From Mobilicoccus caccae (GTDB lineage Bacteria > Actinomycetota > Actinomycetes > Actinomycetales > Dermatophilaceae): a stretch of DNA of 64,000 bases. The stretch covers positions 1-64,000 of the forward strand of contig NZ_BSUO01000002.1 in assembly GCF_030161635.1 (NCBI RefSeq), read 5' to 3'. The position numbers were made by a program, and so were the translations under genes. Positions 27,090 to 34,956 of this stretch are shown one piece after another. Below the pieces are notes generated by a model. The model searched no databases, was not told the origin of the DNA, and saw only the letters and a program-made list of their open reading frames with translations. Positions within the stretch are counted from its first letter, which is position 1. Every line of letters starts with the position of its first letter.

Positions 27090-27776
27090 GTGCGGTTGAC
27101 GAGTCGTGATGTTGAGTGGTTGGCGTGGATGTCTCGGTGGCGGGCGGTGACGGCGTATCAGGTTGTGGCGTGGTTTGATCCAGATTCGGCGACGTTGGTG
27201 AAGCAGGTGGAGCGGTCGTGTCGTCGGTTTAGGGAGCTGGGCTTGGTGGAGTCGGCGAAGTTGCTGGGTGATCGGCCGATGACGCATAGCGTGACCCGTG
27301 AGGGGTTGCGGGTCGTGGAGATTGAGCACGCGGGTCGACGGCCTGTGGTGGGGACGTTGCATCACGATCTGGCGGTGGTGGATTGTGCGACGTGGTTGCA
27401 TCACCGACGTAGCATCGGGTCCTTTATGACGGAGGTCGAGATTCGCGCTATTGACCCGCCGCGTGCGGAGTTTCCTGAGTTCGCGTTGCGTGCAGCGCCG
27501 GGGGCAGGTCGCGCGATTCTTTATCCCGATCTGGTGACGGTGCATGAGCAGGGGTTGCTTGCGCATGAGGTGGAGTTGGCCCGCAAGGACCGGACTCGGG
27601 CTGTTGCTCTGATGGAGACATACGCTCTCAGCTCGCGGTATCTGCGGGTCGCGTACTACGGTGCGCCCGGCGTGCGCAAGGGTTTGGAGGAGGCCGCGGA
27701 GAAGGCGAACAAGGTCGTCGCGGGTAGTGGGCCGAAGGTGTTTGTGCGCGGGTGGGAATGGGAGGAAAGGCCTTGA
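27090..27776 (+). CDS. replication-relaxation family protein
   Basis: 228 residues from GTG 27090, chosen because GAGGAG is 9 nt upstream (GTG 27066 is also in frame). N-terminal winged helix: LTSRDVEWLAWMSRWRAVTA, CRRFRELGLVES. C-terminal domain has ILYPDLVTVHEQGLLAHEVE followed by LARKD, a PD...ExE..K pattern like PD-(D/E)XK nucleases. The family is linked to replication and transfer of actinobacterial plasmids. In the absence of another intact relaxase it is the best candidate DNA-processing enzyme for the nearby origin-like site (inference). Confidence 0.75.
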   Translation: MRLTSRDVEWLAWMSRWRAVTAYQVVAWFDPDSATLVKQVERSCRRFRELGLVESAKLLGDRPMTHSVTREGLRVVEIEHAGRRPVVGTLHHDLAVVDCATWLHHRRSIGSFMTEVEIRAIDPPRAEFPEFALRAAPGAGRAILYPDLVTVHEQGLLAHEVELARKDRTRAVALMETYALSSRYLRVAYYGAPGVRKGLEEAAEKANKVVAGSGPKVFVRGWEWEERP

Positions 27777-30016
27777 GGGAGGCGTCGGCAGTTGCCGGTC
27801 CCCGGGTGCCGTGGATTGGTGGTCCAGGTGCTCAGCGGCCCGTTTCCGAGGGCGAGGCGCTGGTTCGAGCGGCAGTGTGGGGAATTGCTCTGCTGAATCC
27901 CGTCACTGCCGTTCTGACCTTTGTCGGGGTTTTGGTGGTTTCTCGTCAAGCCGTTATGGAGCGGGTGCGTGGATGGTGGGTGACGCTCGCGGGGCTGGTG
28001 TTGTTGCCGCTGCTGTTCGGTCTCGGGGCGGGTCGTATCTACGTTTCGCCGTGGCGGGAGATGGCGGCGGTTGTCGCTCGCGGTGGGCTGATGTTGCGTG
28101 ATGGCGGGGCGGTTCGTGTTCTGGGTGGTCTGGTCCAGGAGCGGTGGTTGCTGTGGCTGTGGGGGCAAATCCCGCTTGGGATCGGCATGGCGCTGGTGAT
28201 CTGCGGGCTGGTGCTGTCTCGGCGGCGTCGTTTCCGGCCGACGTGGAGGGTGCATCGTCCTGACTACTCGACGCATCTGACGGGGACGAAGGCGGCGAAG
28301 GCGCACGAGCGGGCGAAGAAGATCGCGGCGTCGCCCCCTGCGTCCACCACTGACGCTGCGCGCGAGCAGGACGACGAGCAAGGCTCGTCGTCGCTCGTGG
28401 CTCGGTTGGCGGCGCGGGTGCGCCGCACCCAGGGCGCCTCGCGCCCTGGGGAGGCGGGGACGTGGACAGACAGCGCGGCTCTGTTCGGGATCGACGAGGC
28501 CGGGGAGCCGGTGCTGTGGCGCGGTTCATGGTTCCTCTCGCACGTCGTCGTGACCGGCCCTACCGGCCTGGGTAAGACGACGACGCTGCTGCGGTTGTTG
28601 TGGATCGCGTTGCTCGGTCTGCGAGGGGCTCGCATCGGGGTTGTCCTGATCGACCTCAAGGGGTCCAAGGCTTTCGCTCGGAGTGTGAAGTGGCTGGCCG
28701 CACTCGCCGATCGTCGCTGCGCCGTGGTGTCACTGTCGGGGCCGAGCGCGCACGTGAACCCGCTGCGGCACGGTTCCTCCCAAGAGGTCACTTCCCGGTT
28801 GATGGAAGCCCTGGCGACGATGAAAGACGGTGGATTCTCCGACCCCTACCACCGCTCGAACGGGCTGAATTGGTTGCGGATGAGTCTGCAAGCTTTGGAC
28901 CAGCTCATCGAGCGCGGTCTCGCCCGCAAGGACGGCACGCAGTGGAAGCGGACCCTCGGGGACCTGCTGCTGCTCATGGAGGTGGAGGAGCTGGCGCGCA
29001 TCCGTCCTCAGCTCGTCGACCCGGTGAAGGCCAAGGTCGGGAAGCGGGTCGCACGGGCCGCTAAGGACCGTGATTACAGGTCCTCTGTCGGCGGGATGAT
29101 CGCCCGCATCGAGACTTTGGCCGAGAGCGAGGCGGGACGACTGAGCGTGGAGGACGAGCACACCGTCGACATTGACACCTTCGTGCGTGAGGCAGGGGTG
29201 CTGGTGTTCAGCCTGGACGCGCAGGTCGACGCCGATTCAGCTCGGGCGCTGTCCACGCTGGTCGTGAAAGACCTCACCCGCCTATTCGCCCAGCTCGATG
29301 ACGAGGAATGGCCGGACCGGACCGGGGGGCGGACCCTGCTCATGCTGGATGAATTCGGCGCCATCGGCGGCGAGACGTTGCGTGACTGCTTCGAGCGATC
29401 GCGCAGCGGAGGTGGCTGCACGATCCTGTCGGCGCAGACCGACGCAGCGTTCTCGGCCGTCAGCGACGAGTTCGCCGAGTCGGTCTGGGACAACGCGGGC
29501 ATCCACATTCTGCACCGGCAGCGTGGAAGCGCCTCCGCACGCGCCGAGCACATCGGCACCGAGGCGAGCTGGCAGGAGACGATTCAGGTCACCGAGGACA
29601 GCGACATTTTCGGCTCGGTCGCACCCGGCACCGGCGTGGGCTCCCTACGGCGCGTCGAGGAGTTCATCGTCCACCCCAAGGAGCTGCGCAAGCTCGGCAC
29701 CGGGCAAGTCATCCTGGTCGAGCCCGAGGGCGTGCACCGCGTGGCCGTGACGAAGATCGACGACCTGCCGGGCGAGGACTCACCCGAGGCACCCAGCGGG
29801 GAGAGCAACACCCCGGACGAGGACGCCCCGGACACGAGCGAGCAGGCAGCCCCGCAGGCGCCGAGTTTCGCGGAGCTGTTCGCCGCTCCCCCGCTGCAAC
29901 CACGGGTCGAGGCACCCAAGGCATCCACCACTGCGCAGGCCAGTGAGGAGGAGTCGACCGGGGACGAGGACGAAGAATGGATCGAGACGCCAGAAGGCGA
30001 ACGCATCGTCTTCTGA
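27773..30016 (+). CDS. VirD4/TcpA-type coupling ATPase
   Basis: 747 residues from TTG 27773 (TTGA overlap; GGAGG upstream). Membrane spans near residues 35-60, 68-90 and 130-150. AAA+ domain with Walker A TGPTGLGKTT (about 260) and Walker B LLMLDEFGAIG (about 522), then SRSGGGCTILSAQTDAAFS. Acidic C-terminal tail ends EDEEWIETPEGERIVF. Delivers DNA to the transfer channel. Cotranscribed with the replication-relaxation gene. Confidence 0.85.
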   Translation: MREASAVAGPRVPWIGGPGAQRPVSEGEALVRAAVWGIALLNPVTAVLTFVGVLVVSRQAVMERVRGWWVTLAGLVLLPLLFGLGAGRIYVSPWREMAAVVARGGLMLRDGGAVRVLGGLVQERWLLWLWGQIPLGIGMALVICGLVLSRRRRFRPTWRVHRPDYSTHLTGTKAAKAHERAKKIAASPPASTTDAAREQDDEQGSSSLVARLAARVRRTQGASRPGEAGTWTDSAALFGIDEAGEPVLWRGSWFLSHVVVTGPTGLGKTTTLLRLLWIALLGLRGARIGVVLIDLKGSKAFARSVKWLAALADRRCAVVSLSGPSAHVNPLRHGSSQEVTSRLMEALATMKDGGFSDPYHRSNGLNWLRMSLQALDQLIERGLARKDGTQWKRTLGDLLLLMEVEELARIRPQLVDPVKAKVGKRVARAAKDRDYRSSVGGMIARIETLAESEAGRLSVEDEHTVDIDTFVREAGVLVFSLDAQVDADSARALSTLVVKDLTRLFAQLDDEEWPDRTGGRTLLMLDEFGAIGGETLRDCFERSRSGGGCTILSAQTDAAFSAVSDEFAESVWDNAGIHILHRQRGSASARAEHIGTEASWQETIQVTEDSDIFGSVAPGTGVGSLRRVEEFIVHPKELRKLGTGQVILVEPEGVHRVAVTKIDDLPGEDSPEAPSGESNTPDEDAPDTSEQAAPQAPSFAELFAAPPLQPRVEAPKASTTAQASEEESTGDEDEEWIETPEGERIVF

Positions 30017-30570
30017 GGACTCACCGCCGGCGCGTGGATGGGTTGCGGCCGTAGGGCTGCGTCGGGGCACGGCGGCAGCGTGGCCGTCTGGGCACCCAAT
30101 GCACCCGCCTAACACCCCGACGCACAGCGTCGTTCTCGACGGTTGATCGCTGGTCAGTGAGAACGGCGTCGAGGTCGCTCCCGAACCGCACCGTGCTAGG
30201 TGAGCACCGTGCGATCGGGGGCACGTTGGTCTGCCGAAGGTGCAGCAAGAGAGCCCATTCCCTCGGGCCGTACGCGACAAGGAGCGGGACGAGAGCACCC
30301 CTGGCGACTCACCGTCGCCGGCGGTTGGGGAAAAGCGGCTCAGGAGGAGGGAGGTGGGGCCTCGGGCTGAGGTTGTCGACCCCCCAGGGCTCACGGATCG
30401 CGGGGGTCGAGTCCCGAAACCGTGCCAGGGCAGGCAGAACCGCACGGCACGCGAGGAGAGAGGTTAAGGCGGCTCTAGCCCTCGGGGCGTCGTCTCGGGC
30501 TGATGCTCGCGACGGGGTGATGAGACGCCCAAGAATCTCGAGATTTCATCGAAACAAACACACCAAACCA
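30017..30570. other. non-coding segment with several hairpins, possible oriT
   Basis: Contains TCGACCCCC / GGGGGTCGA arms (30376-30384, 30402-30410), CGTTCTC / GAGAACG arms near 30131-30167, two direct copies of GCACCGTGC 16 bp apart near 30190, and GGCGAC / GTCGCC arms near 30305. No gene seen. Position right after the coupling-protein gene would suit an origin of transfer. Confidence 0.35.
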
Positions 30571-30651
30571 TTGCCCTATCTGCCTTAGATGCCTTAGACT
30601 ATAGGCATGAACGGAGACAACGACACCCAGGCGATCCCGGAGGGCACGACA
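30571..30651 (+). promoter_or_regulatory. iteron promoter P1
   Basis: -35 TTGCCC (30571-30576), 18-bp spacer with 9-bp iterons (TGCCTTAGA type), -10 TAGACT (30595-30600). The predicted RNA start is at about 30607, so the ATG there is not the main start; GGAGG at 30639-30643 serves ATG 30652. Lacks the GACCA-loop hairpin of P2-P8. Confidence 0.75.
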
Positions 30652-31419
30652 ATGAGCACCCCAAGCGACGACGGCACCGAGGGACAGTTTCAGCAGGAGC
30701 GATACAGCGGCCCCGTGCAGGTGTGGGATCAACCAATGGTCGACGCGCTAGACCGCATCGACAGCAGTCTTGGGGCGCAGGCGATCGAGTGGGGCGAGTT
30801 CCGATTCTCAGGTTGCGAGGGAAGGCCGCACGCCGGATGCCTCGACGTCATGCCCGCGTCGGCACCCGAAGACCGGCCGGTCGTATTCCGCTGCGACCCG
30901 GCCGACCATGTGGTGACCGTGACTCTCGCCGGGGCGCCGATCACGCCGGATGATTTCGCGGCCCGGTTCGCCATGAGCAAGGACCAAGCGGAGAGCGTCT
31001 GGCAGGAAGTCGTGCACGGACTCACGGCCGCCACTGCCACCTACAACGACGCTCACCCTGTGCGCGTCACCACAGCACCCACCATCCCGGAGGGCATGGC
31101 AATGAGCACACCCCAAGATTGCGGCACCGACGACCAGGGGCGACCCCTGCGGACACTGAACGACGCCACGCTGCATTACGCCCTCAATGACGCCATGTGC
31201 AGTTGCGGAGACTTCACCTGCCCCGGCGGCGCAGAGTGTTACGAGCACGACGACGGCACGAGTCAGCATGGGTCGTGGTGCTGGTGTGGAGCCCCGGAGT
31301 GTGTGGGTGACCCCGAGGAGTTGCGACAGATCGAAGCGGAGCGCGCCGCCACGTTGGCCATCGTGGCCGAACAGGAACGCCGTGCACCCAGGTATGACCC
31401 GGTAAACCCGCCGTTCTGA
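30652..31419 (+). CDS. cysteine-rich protein, apparent in-frame fusion of two duplicated genes
   Basis: 255 residues. Residues 1-150 form one domain (DRIDSSLGAQAIEWGEFRFS, DDFAARFAMSKDQAESVWQE). Then IPEGMAMSTPQDCGTDD repeats the leader and start of the gene itself (IPEGTTMSTPSDDGTEG before and after ATG 30652), including a second GGAGG (31089-31093) and ATG (31102). The C-terminal part carries CSCGDFTCPGGAECYEHDDG and HGSWCWCGAPECVGDPEEL, nearly the same as the protein at 32485. So the 3' part may also be translated alone from 31102. Function unknown; probably zinc binding. Confidence 0.6.
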   Translation: MSTPSDDGTEGQFQQERYSGPVQVWDQPMVDALDRIDSSLGAQAIEWGEFRFSGCEGRPHAGCLDVMPASAPEDRPVVFRCDPADHVVTVTLAGAPITPDDFAARFAMSKDQAESVWQEVVHGLTAATATYNDAHPVRVTTAPTIPEGMAMSTPQDCGTDDQGRPLRTLNDATLHYALNDAMCSCGDFTCPGGAECYEHDDGTSQHGSWCWCGAPECVGDPEELRQIEAERAATLAIVAEQERRAPRYDPVNPPF

Positions 31420-31433
31420 ACACAACCCACGGC

Positions 31434-31467
31434 GACCCCCGGCGGCCCCGACCATGTGCCGGGGGTC
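31434..31467. terminator. terminator after the fused Cys-rich gene
   Basis: Perfect 10-bp arms GACCCCCGGC / GCCGGGGGTC. Confidence 0.65.
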
Positions 31468-31487
31468 AATGTGGTCCACGTCACACA

Positions 31488-31503
31488 TGATTCCTAAGCG
31501 TCA
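31488..31503. repeat. dispersed 16-bp palindrome
   Basis: TGATTCCTAAGCGTCA, ending 2 bp before the -35 box of P2. Confidence 0.5.
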
Positions 31504-31505
31504 AT

Positions 31506-31590
31506 TTGCCTTAGATGCCTTAGATGCCGTAGAATTAGGTATCAACACGGACACCGGGCCCGACCAGCCCGAACAACTCAGGAGGACACG
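31506..31590 (+). promoter_or_regulatory. iteron promoter P2 with hairpin leader
   Basis: -35 TTGCCT (31506-31511), 18 bp with 9-bp iterons, -10 TAGAAT (31530-31535). Leader begins ATCAACACGGACACC and forms GGGC-(CCGACCA)-GCCC (31556-31570); GGAGG at 31581. Confidence 0.8.
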
Positions 31591-32358
31591 ATGAGCAACG
31601 AGACCACCGCGCAGGGCATGGCAGCCTCCCGAGTCGTCGCGGCCGTCGAAGACCTCTGGGCGGCCTTCCAGGCCACGACGCCCGAGATTCCCGATGTGGT
31701 GGTGACCTTCGGTGCGGGGAGCATCGGCACCCGCAAGGGAGAGCTGACACTCGGCCACTTTGCCGCCCGCCGTTGGGTTGGCGCCGACGGCACCACCACG
31801 CACGAGCTGTTCGTCGGCGGCGAGGGCCTGGCCCTGGGTGCCGTGGAGGTCACCGGCACCCTGTTGCACGAGGCCGCGCACGCCCTGGCCCACGCTCGCG
31901 GTATTAAGGACACCTCTCGTCAGGGGCGGTACCACAACACCAAGTTTCGCCAGGTCGCCGAATCCCTGGGGTTGACGATTCACCAGGTGCCCGGCATCGG
32001 ATGGAGCGGAACCGCGATCCCGACCGCGACCGCCGGACTCTACGCCGACCAGGTGGCAGCCCTCGCCCGAGCGATCCGCGCCTACCGCACCGCCGAGGGC
32101 GGGCTCGTCGTGACGGGCCCCGAGGACACCGACGGCGGCCAGGGCACGGACAACCAGAGTGAGGACGAGGGCGAGAAGAAGGCCCCCAAGAACGGATACG
32201 CCCTCACCTGCGAATGCGAGCAGCCCCGCAAGATCAGGGCCTCCCGCGCCGTTGCGCTGGCCGGTCCCATCGTGTGCGGAGTCTGTCACGAGACGTTCAC
32301 CCACCCCGACCTGATCGGCGAGCAGGTCGAGCCCGACGACGACGCCGACCGGGGGTGA
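31591..32358 (+). CDS. SprT-like zinc metallopeptidase domain protein with zinc ribbon
   Basis: 255 residues. HEAAH at residues 93-97 (GTLLHEAAHALAHARGI) followed by a conserved YHNTKFRQVAESLGL, the SprT-type arrangement. The C-terminal zinc ribbon is CECEQPRKIRASRAVALAGP then CGVCHETF. SprT-like proteins cleave proteins on DNA or bind DNA; together with ArdC, also a zincin, it suggests plasmid protection on entry (inference). Residues 170-195 are an acidic linker. Confidence 0.8.
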   Translation: MSNETTAQGMAASRVVAAVEDLWAAFQATTPEIPDVVVTFGAGSIGTRKGELTLGHFAARRWVGADGTTTHELFVGGEGLALGAVEVTGTLLHEAAHALAHARGIKDTSRQGRYHNTKFRQVAESLGLTIHQVPGIGWSGTAIPTATAGLYADQVAALARAIRAYRTAEGGLVVTGPEDTDGGQGTDNQSEDEGEKKAPKNGYALTCECEQPRKIRASRAVALAGPIVCGVCHETFTHPDLIGEQVEPDDDADRG

Positions 32359-32365
32359 TCCCCCG

Positions 32366-32395
32366 CCGCCGGGGGGCGAGGATCGCCCCCGGCGG
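32366..32395. terminator. terminator
   Basis: Perfect 10-bp arms CCGCCGGGGG / CCCCCGGCGG. Confidence 0.65.
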
Positions 32396-32411
32396 TGACG
32401 CCTAGGCGTCA
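32396..32411. repeat. dispersed palindrome, perfect copy
   Basis: TGACGCCTAGGCGTCA, a perfect 16-bp palindrome between a terminator and the next gene; type example of a family of nine or more sites in the plasmid. Confidence 0.7.
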
Positions 32412-32484
32412 ACCTCGAGCCCTGGAAGACCCGCCACGCCCGCGCCGACAGTGAGAGAGTCGGCCCATCGAGAAAGGCCCGCCC

Positions 32485-32700
32485 ATGTCGAACAACCCCA
32501 CCCAGCAGAGCGCCCCCGAGGCCAGCGCGTGCCCCGAGTGCTACGAGGTCGGATGCACCGGAGGCCGGACCTGCCCGGAGTACGACGACGGCACCAGCAC
32601 GCACGGGTCGTGGTGCTGGTGTGGTGCTCCCGAGTGCGTCGGAGACCCCGAGGAATTGGCCGAGATTGAGGCCGAGGTCAGGGCCCGCCGCCGCGCCTGA
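32485..32700 (+). CDS. small cysteine-rich protein (71 aa)
   Basis: Starts after AGAAAGG. Seven Cys: CPECYEVGCTGGRTC, then HGSWCWCGAPECVGDPEEL. Nearly duplicates the C-terminus of the protein at 30652. Probably binds zinc; function unknown. No iteron promoter in front, so read from P2 or from a promoter near the palindrome at 32396. Confidence 0.7.
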   Translation: MSNNPTQQSAPEASACPECYEVGCTGGRTCPEYDDGTSTHGSWCWCGAPECVGDPEELAEIEAEVRARRRA

Positions 32701-32724
32701 CCAGGGAAAAACCCGCTCCACGGG

Positions 32725-32809
32725 TTGCCTTAATTGCCTTAGATGCCTTATGATCTAAGAGTCAACACGGACACCGGGATTAACCACCCCGACACCCAAG
32801 GGGGAAGAC
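32725..32809 (+). promoter_or_regulatory. iteron promoter P3 with hairpin leader
   Basis: -35 TTGCCT (32725-32730), 18 bp with 9-bp iterons, -10 TATGAT (32749-32754). Leader GTCAACACGGACACC and GGG-(ATTAACCA)-CCC at 32776-32789. Confidence 0.8.
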
Positions 32810-33106
32810 ATGAGCACCACCCCCACCGCGCCGAGCATCGCCCGCGATACCTACGCCGTCGGCTTCGCTTGCGCCCCCTGTGCCGTCCTCATCGGCTACG
32901 GCGACGAGTCCGCCACCGAGAGCCCCGAGCGAGTCGAGGAGGTCGAGGCCACCGCCGCAGCCATCGCACGCGACGAGTGCGGCGAGGTCATCGTCACCCC
33001 GATTCCCGCGTACCTGGCACCCTCCGCCCCGGTCGTCTTCCGCTGCCCCCTGTGCGGTGATGACGCCTACGGCCCCGCCGGATTGGTTCAGGTCGCGCGC
33101 GACTGA
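32810..33106 (+). CDS. zinc-ribbon-like small protein (98 aa)
   Basis: Two CxxC knuckles, CAPC near residue 22 and CPLC near residue 80, around an acidic helix (ESPERVEEVEATAAAIARDE). Single gene between P3 and its own terminator. Family not recognised. Confidence 0.7.
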   Translation: MSTTPTAPSIARDTYAVGFACAPCAVLIGYGDESATESPERVEEVEATAAAIARDECGEVIVTPIPAYLAPSAPVVFRCPLCGDDAYGPAGLVQVARD

Positions 33107-33111
33107 CCCCC

Positions 33112-33142
33112 GCGGGCGGGGCGCACCGAGTGCCCCGCCCGC
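33112..33142. terminator. terminator
   Basis: Perfect 11-bp arms GCGGGCGGGGC / GCCCCGCCCGC. Confidence 0.7.
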
Positions 33143-33164
33143 AATGCCTGGATCGGTCGTCGAT

Positions 33165-33247
33165 TTGCCTTATATGCCTTATATGCCTTACAATCTAAGA
33201 GCAACACGGAAACCGGGACTGACCATCCCAAGGCCAAGGAGGAACCG
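33165..33247 (+). promoter_or_regulatory. iteron promoter P4 with hairpin leader
   Basis: -35 TTGCCT (33165-33170), 18 bp of TATATGCCT repeats, -10 TACAAT (33189-33194). Hairpin GGGA-(CTGACCA)-TCCC at 33215-33229, a compensatory change relative to the GGGG/CCCC leaders. Confidence 0.85.
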
Positions 33248-33388
33248 ATGGATCGCTGCGAGTTCTGCGGAGTGCACGGCTGCGACTGGACCCGCCACGA
33301 GGAGGCCCGCGCCGAGGTTCGCCTCTGGGCGATGGGCAAGCACCCCGACCACCCCGGAGTGATCGACCCCGAGCACGTCGAGGACTGA
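33248..33388 (+). CDS. 46-residue zinc-finger-like protein
   Basis: Starts after GGAGGAACC. CEFCGVHGCDWTRH gives two or three Cys and a His in zinc-finger spacing; the rest is acidic. Too short for a family call; promoter, leader and start site make it credible. Confidence 0.65.
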   Translation: MDRCEFCGVHGCDWTRHEEARAEVRLWAMGKHPDHPGVIDPEHVED

Positions 33389-33394
33389 GGCACC

Positions 33395-33442
33395 GCAGGG
33401 CGGGCGACCGCCCGCCCTGCGAGGCCCGGCCAAAAGGCCGGC
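33395..33442. terminator. double hairpin terminator
   Basis: GCAGGGCGGGC pairs with GCCCGCCCTGC (33395-33420), followed by CCGGCC-AAAA-GGCCGG (33427-33442). Confidence 0.7.
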
Positions 33443-33449
33443 CCCGCAC

Positions 33450-33465
33450 TGACACCTAGCCGTCA
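33450..33465. repeat. dispersed 16-bp palindrome
   Basis: TGACACCTAGCCGTCA, 20 bp before the start of the next gene. Confidence 0.55.
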
Positions 33466-33485
33466 CCCGAAAGGACGGCCCGACC

Positions 33486-33650
33486 ATGACGAAGAACCCC
33501 GCCCCCGCGATCAAGTGCCAGTGGTTCGCGCTCTGCCCCAACCCGCCCGCCGGGACCATCGCGCACCCGATCCTCGGCGAGGTGCCCGCGTGCCAGCGAT
33601 GCGCCGACCGCATGGGCAAGAGGTTGGACACCGCGCAGAACCGCGCGTGA
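33486..33650 (+). CDS. 54-residue cysteine-rich protein
   Basis: Start after GAAAGGA. Pattern C-x6-C ... CQRC (KCQWFALCPNPP, VPACQRCADRMGKR) suggests a treble-clef zinc site. It follows a terminator and a palindrome, so it may have its own weak promoter. Function unknown. Confidence 0.6.
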   Translation: MTKNPAPAIKCQWFALCPNPPAGTIAHPILGEVPACQRCADRMGKRLDTAQNRA

Positions 33651-33679
33651 GCAGGAGGCAAAACGGCACGTCAACTCAT

Positions 33680-33764
33680 TTGCCCTAACTGCCTTAGATG
33701 CCGTAAGGTGAGGGCACAACACGGAAACCGGGGCCGACCACCCCACGAACACCAGGAGGAACCT
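33680..33764 (+). promoter_or_regulatory. iteron promoter P5 with hairpin leader
   Basis: -35 TTGCCC (33680-33685), 18 bp with iterons, -10 TAAGGT (33704-33709). Hairpin GGGG-(CCGACCA)-CCCC at 33730-33744; AGGAGG before GTG 33765. Confidence 0.8.
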
Positions 33765-34034
33765 GTGACCGAAGGAACCCACACCCCCGCCGCGACGCCC
33801 GGCGAGGAGTACGAGCCGACGCCCCAGGTGGACATCACCGAGTTCTGGCGGATTCTGGACAGGCTGGCCGACGCGAGCCACCACGACGACGCCGAGCGAT
33901 ACCGCGCCACGTTGGACATCGCCCGCCGCGAGGGGGCGAGTGAGTGGCAGATCAAAGACGCATGGCGCTACGGCTGGGACGGCCGCCGCAAGGCCCCTAG
34001 CCCCTCATTCAACGCCTGGGGCGAGCCTCACTGA
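33765..34034 (+). CDS. small protein sharing a domain with the 34211 product
   Basis: 89 residues from GTG 33765. Residues 25-89 (FWRILDRLADASHHDDAERY, IARREGASEWQIKDAWRYGW, SFNAWGEP) align with the last 70 residues of the 34211 protein. Helical, no Cys. Followed by a nested hairpin (about 34040-34088) likely to terminate. Confidence 0.7.
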   Translation: MTEGTHTPAATPGEEYEPTPQVDITEFWRILDRLADASHHDDAERYRATLDIARREGASEWQIKDAWRYGWDGRRKAPSPSFNAWGEPH

Positions 34035-34125
34035 ACCGCCCCCGTGGCGGTCGGGTCGCGCGAACCGCGGCCCGACCACCACGGCGGAGGCCGAAGGGGA
34101 GAGCCAAAACGGCATGTCAACATGC

Positions 34126-34210
34126 TTGCCCTAAAAGCCTTAAATGCCTTAAAATGGAGACGCAACGCGGACACGGGGCCGACCACCCCGAGGAAGACCA
34201 GGAGGAACCG
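34126..34210 (+). promoter_or_regulatory. iteron promoter P6 with hairpin leader
   Basis: -35 TTGCCC (34126-34131), 18 bp, -10 TAAAAT (34150-34155). Hairpin CGGGG-(CCGACCA)-CCCCG at 34174-34190. Confidence 0.8.
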
Positions 34211-34777
34211 ATGCCCGAAGAATTCCACACCCCCGCCGAGGCCGCGCACACGTTGGCGCGGGTGCGTGCCATCGTCGCCGAGTCACTGATGAAGGATCAC
34301 GCGCTGGCCGAGGTCAGTCCGCACTTCACCTGTCGCGAGATCGAGGCCGTCGCCGAGGTGCTGCGCCTGCTGGGAATCGAGGAAAAGGAGGTGCGAGCCG
34401 TGATCGAGTACCACGCCAGCGAGGACGAGGAGGGCGACGAGCATTGGAGGCCGACCGATGAGCAGGGAACCCCGCTCATCGAGGGCCAGTGCCTCACGTG
34501 TGCCGCGATGCCCGGCCAGGACCACGACGCGACGCGCTGCCTGCCCGACCCCGAGCCGCTGCCCGAGGCGGACACCGCCGCGTTCCTGCTCACCCTGGAC
34601 AGGCTGACCGACGCGAGCCACGCCGACGACGCCGAGCGATACCGCGCCCACTTGGAGGTTGCACGCCGCCAGGGAGCCAGCGATGACCAGATCGAGGACG
34701 CCTGGTTGCACGGGTGGACGGGACACCGACCGACCCCCCTGCCGTCGTTCGACGCCTGGGGCAAGCCGCGGCGGTGA
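34211..34777 (+). CDS. two-domain acidic protein (188 aa)
   Basis: ATG 34211 after GGAGGAACC. N-terminal helical domain (RVRAIVAESLMKDHALAEVS, REIEAVAEVLRLLGIEEKEV), a short CLTCAAMPGQDHDATRC segment that looks metal-binding, and a C-terminal domain (LDRLTDASHADDAERYRAHL, ARRQGASDDQIEDAWLHGW) duplicated in the 33765 protein. Function unknown. Confidence 0.7.
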   Translation: MPEEFHTPAEAAHTLARVRAIVAESLMKDHALAEVSPHFTCREIEAVAEVLRLLGIEEKEVRAVIEYHASEDEEGDEHWRPTDEQGTPLIEGQCLTCAAMPGQDHDATRCLPDPEPLPEADTAAFLLTLDRLTDASHADDAERYRAHLEVARRQGASDDQIEDAWLHGWTGHRPTPLPSFDAWGKPRR

Positions 34778-34787
34778 GCCGCCCCTA

Positions 34788-34822
34788 GGTGGTGGGGCCG
34801 TGCGATCCGCGGCCCCACCACC
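34788..34822. terminator. terminator
   Basis: Perfect 12-bp arms GGTGGTGGGGCC / GGCCCCACCACC. Confidence 0.7.
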
Positions 34823-34868
34823 GCGGCAACAATCGAGCAAGAGAAGTTAAAAACCCAGGTCAACTGCC

Positions 34869-34956
34869 TTGCCCTAACTGCCTTAGATGCCTTAGGATGA
34901 AGGCACAGCACGGAAACCGGGGCCGACCACCCCGCCACCCTGAGAAGGAGAACGAC
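34869..34956 (+). promoter_or_regulatory. iteron promoter P7 with hairpin leader
   Basis: -35 TTGCCC (34869-34874), 18 bp, -10 TAGGAT (34893-34898). Hairpin GGGG-(CCGACCA)-CCCC at 34919-34933. Confidence 0.8.

Noticed and set aside
26973..27566. 197-codon minus-strand open frame over the replication-relaxation gene
   Set aside because: Composition (His, Arg, Pro, Thr, Asn) simply mirrors the G/T-rich plus strand; no likeness to any protein.
30376..30440. tRNA-like T-arm sequence (GGTCGAGTCCCG)
   Set aside because: No matching acceptor, D or anticodon arms could be built around it; it is part of a plain inverted repeat.
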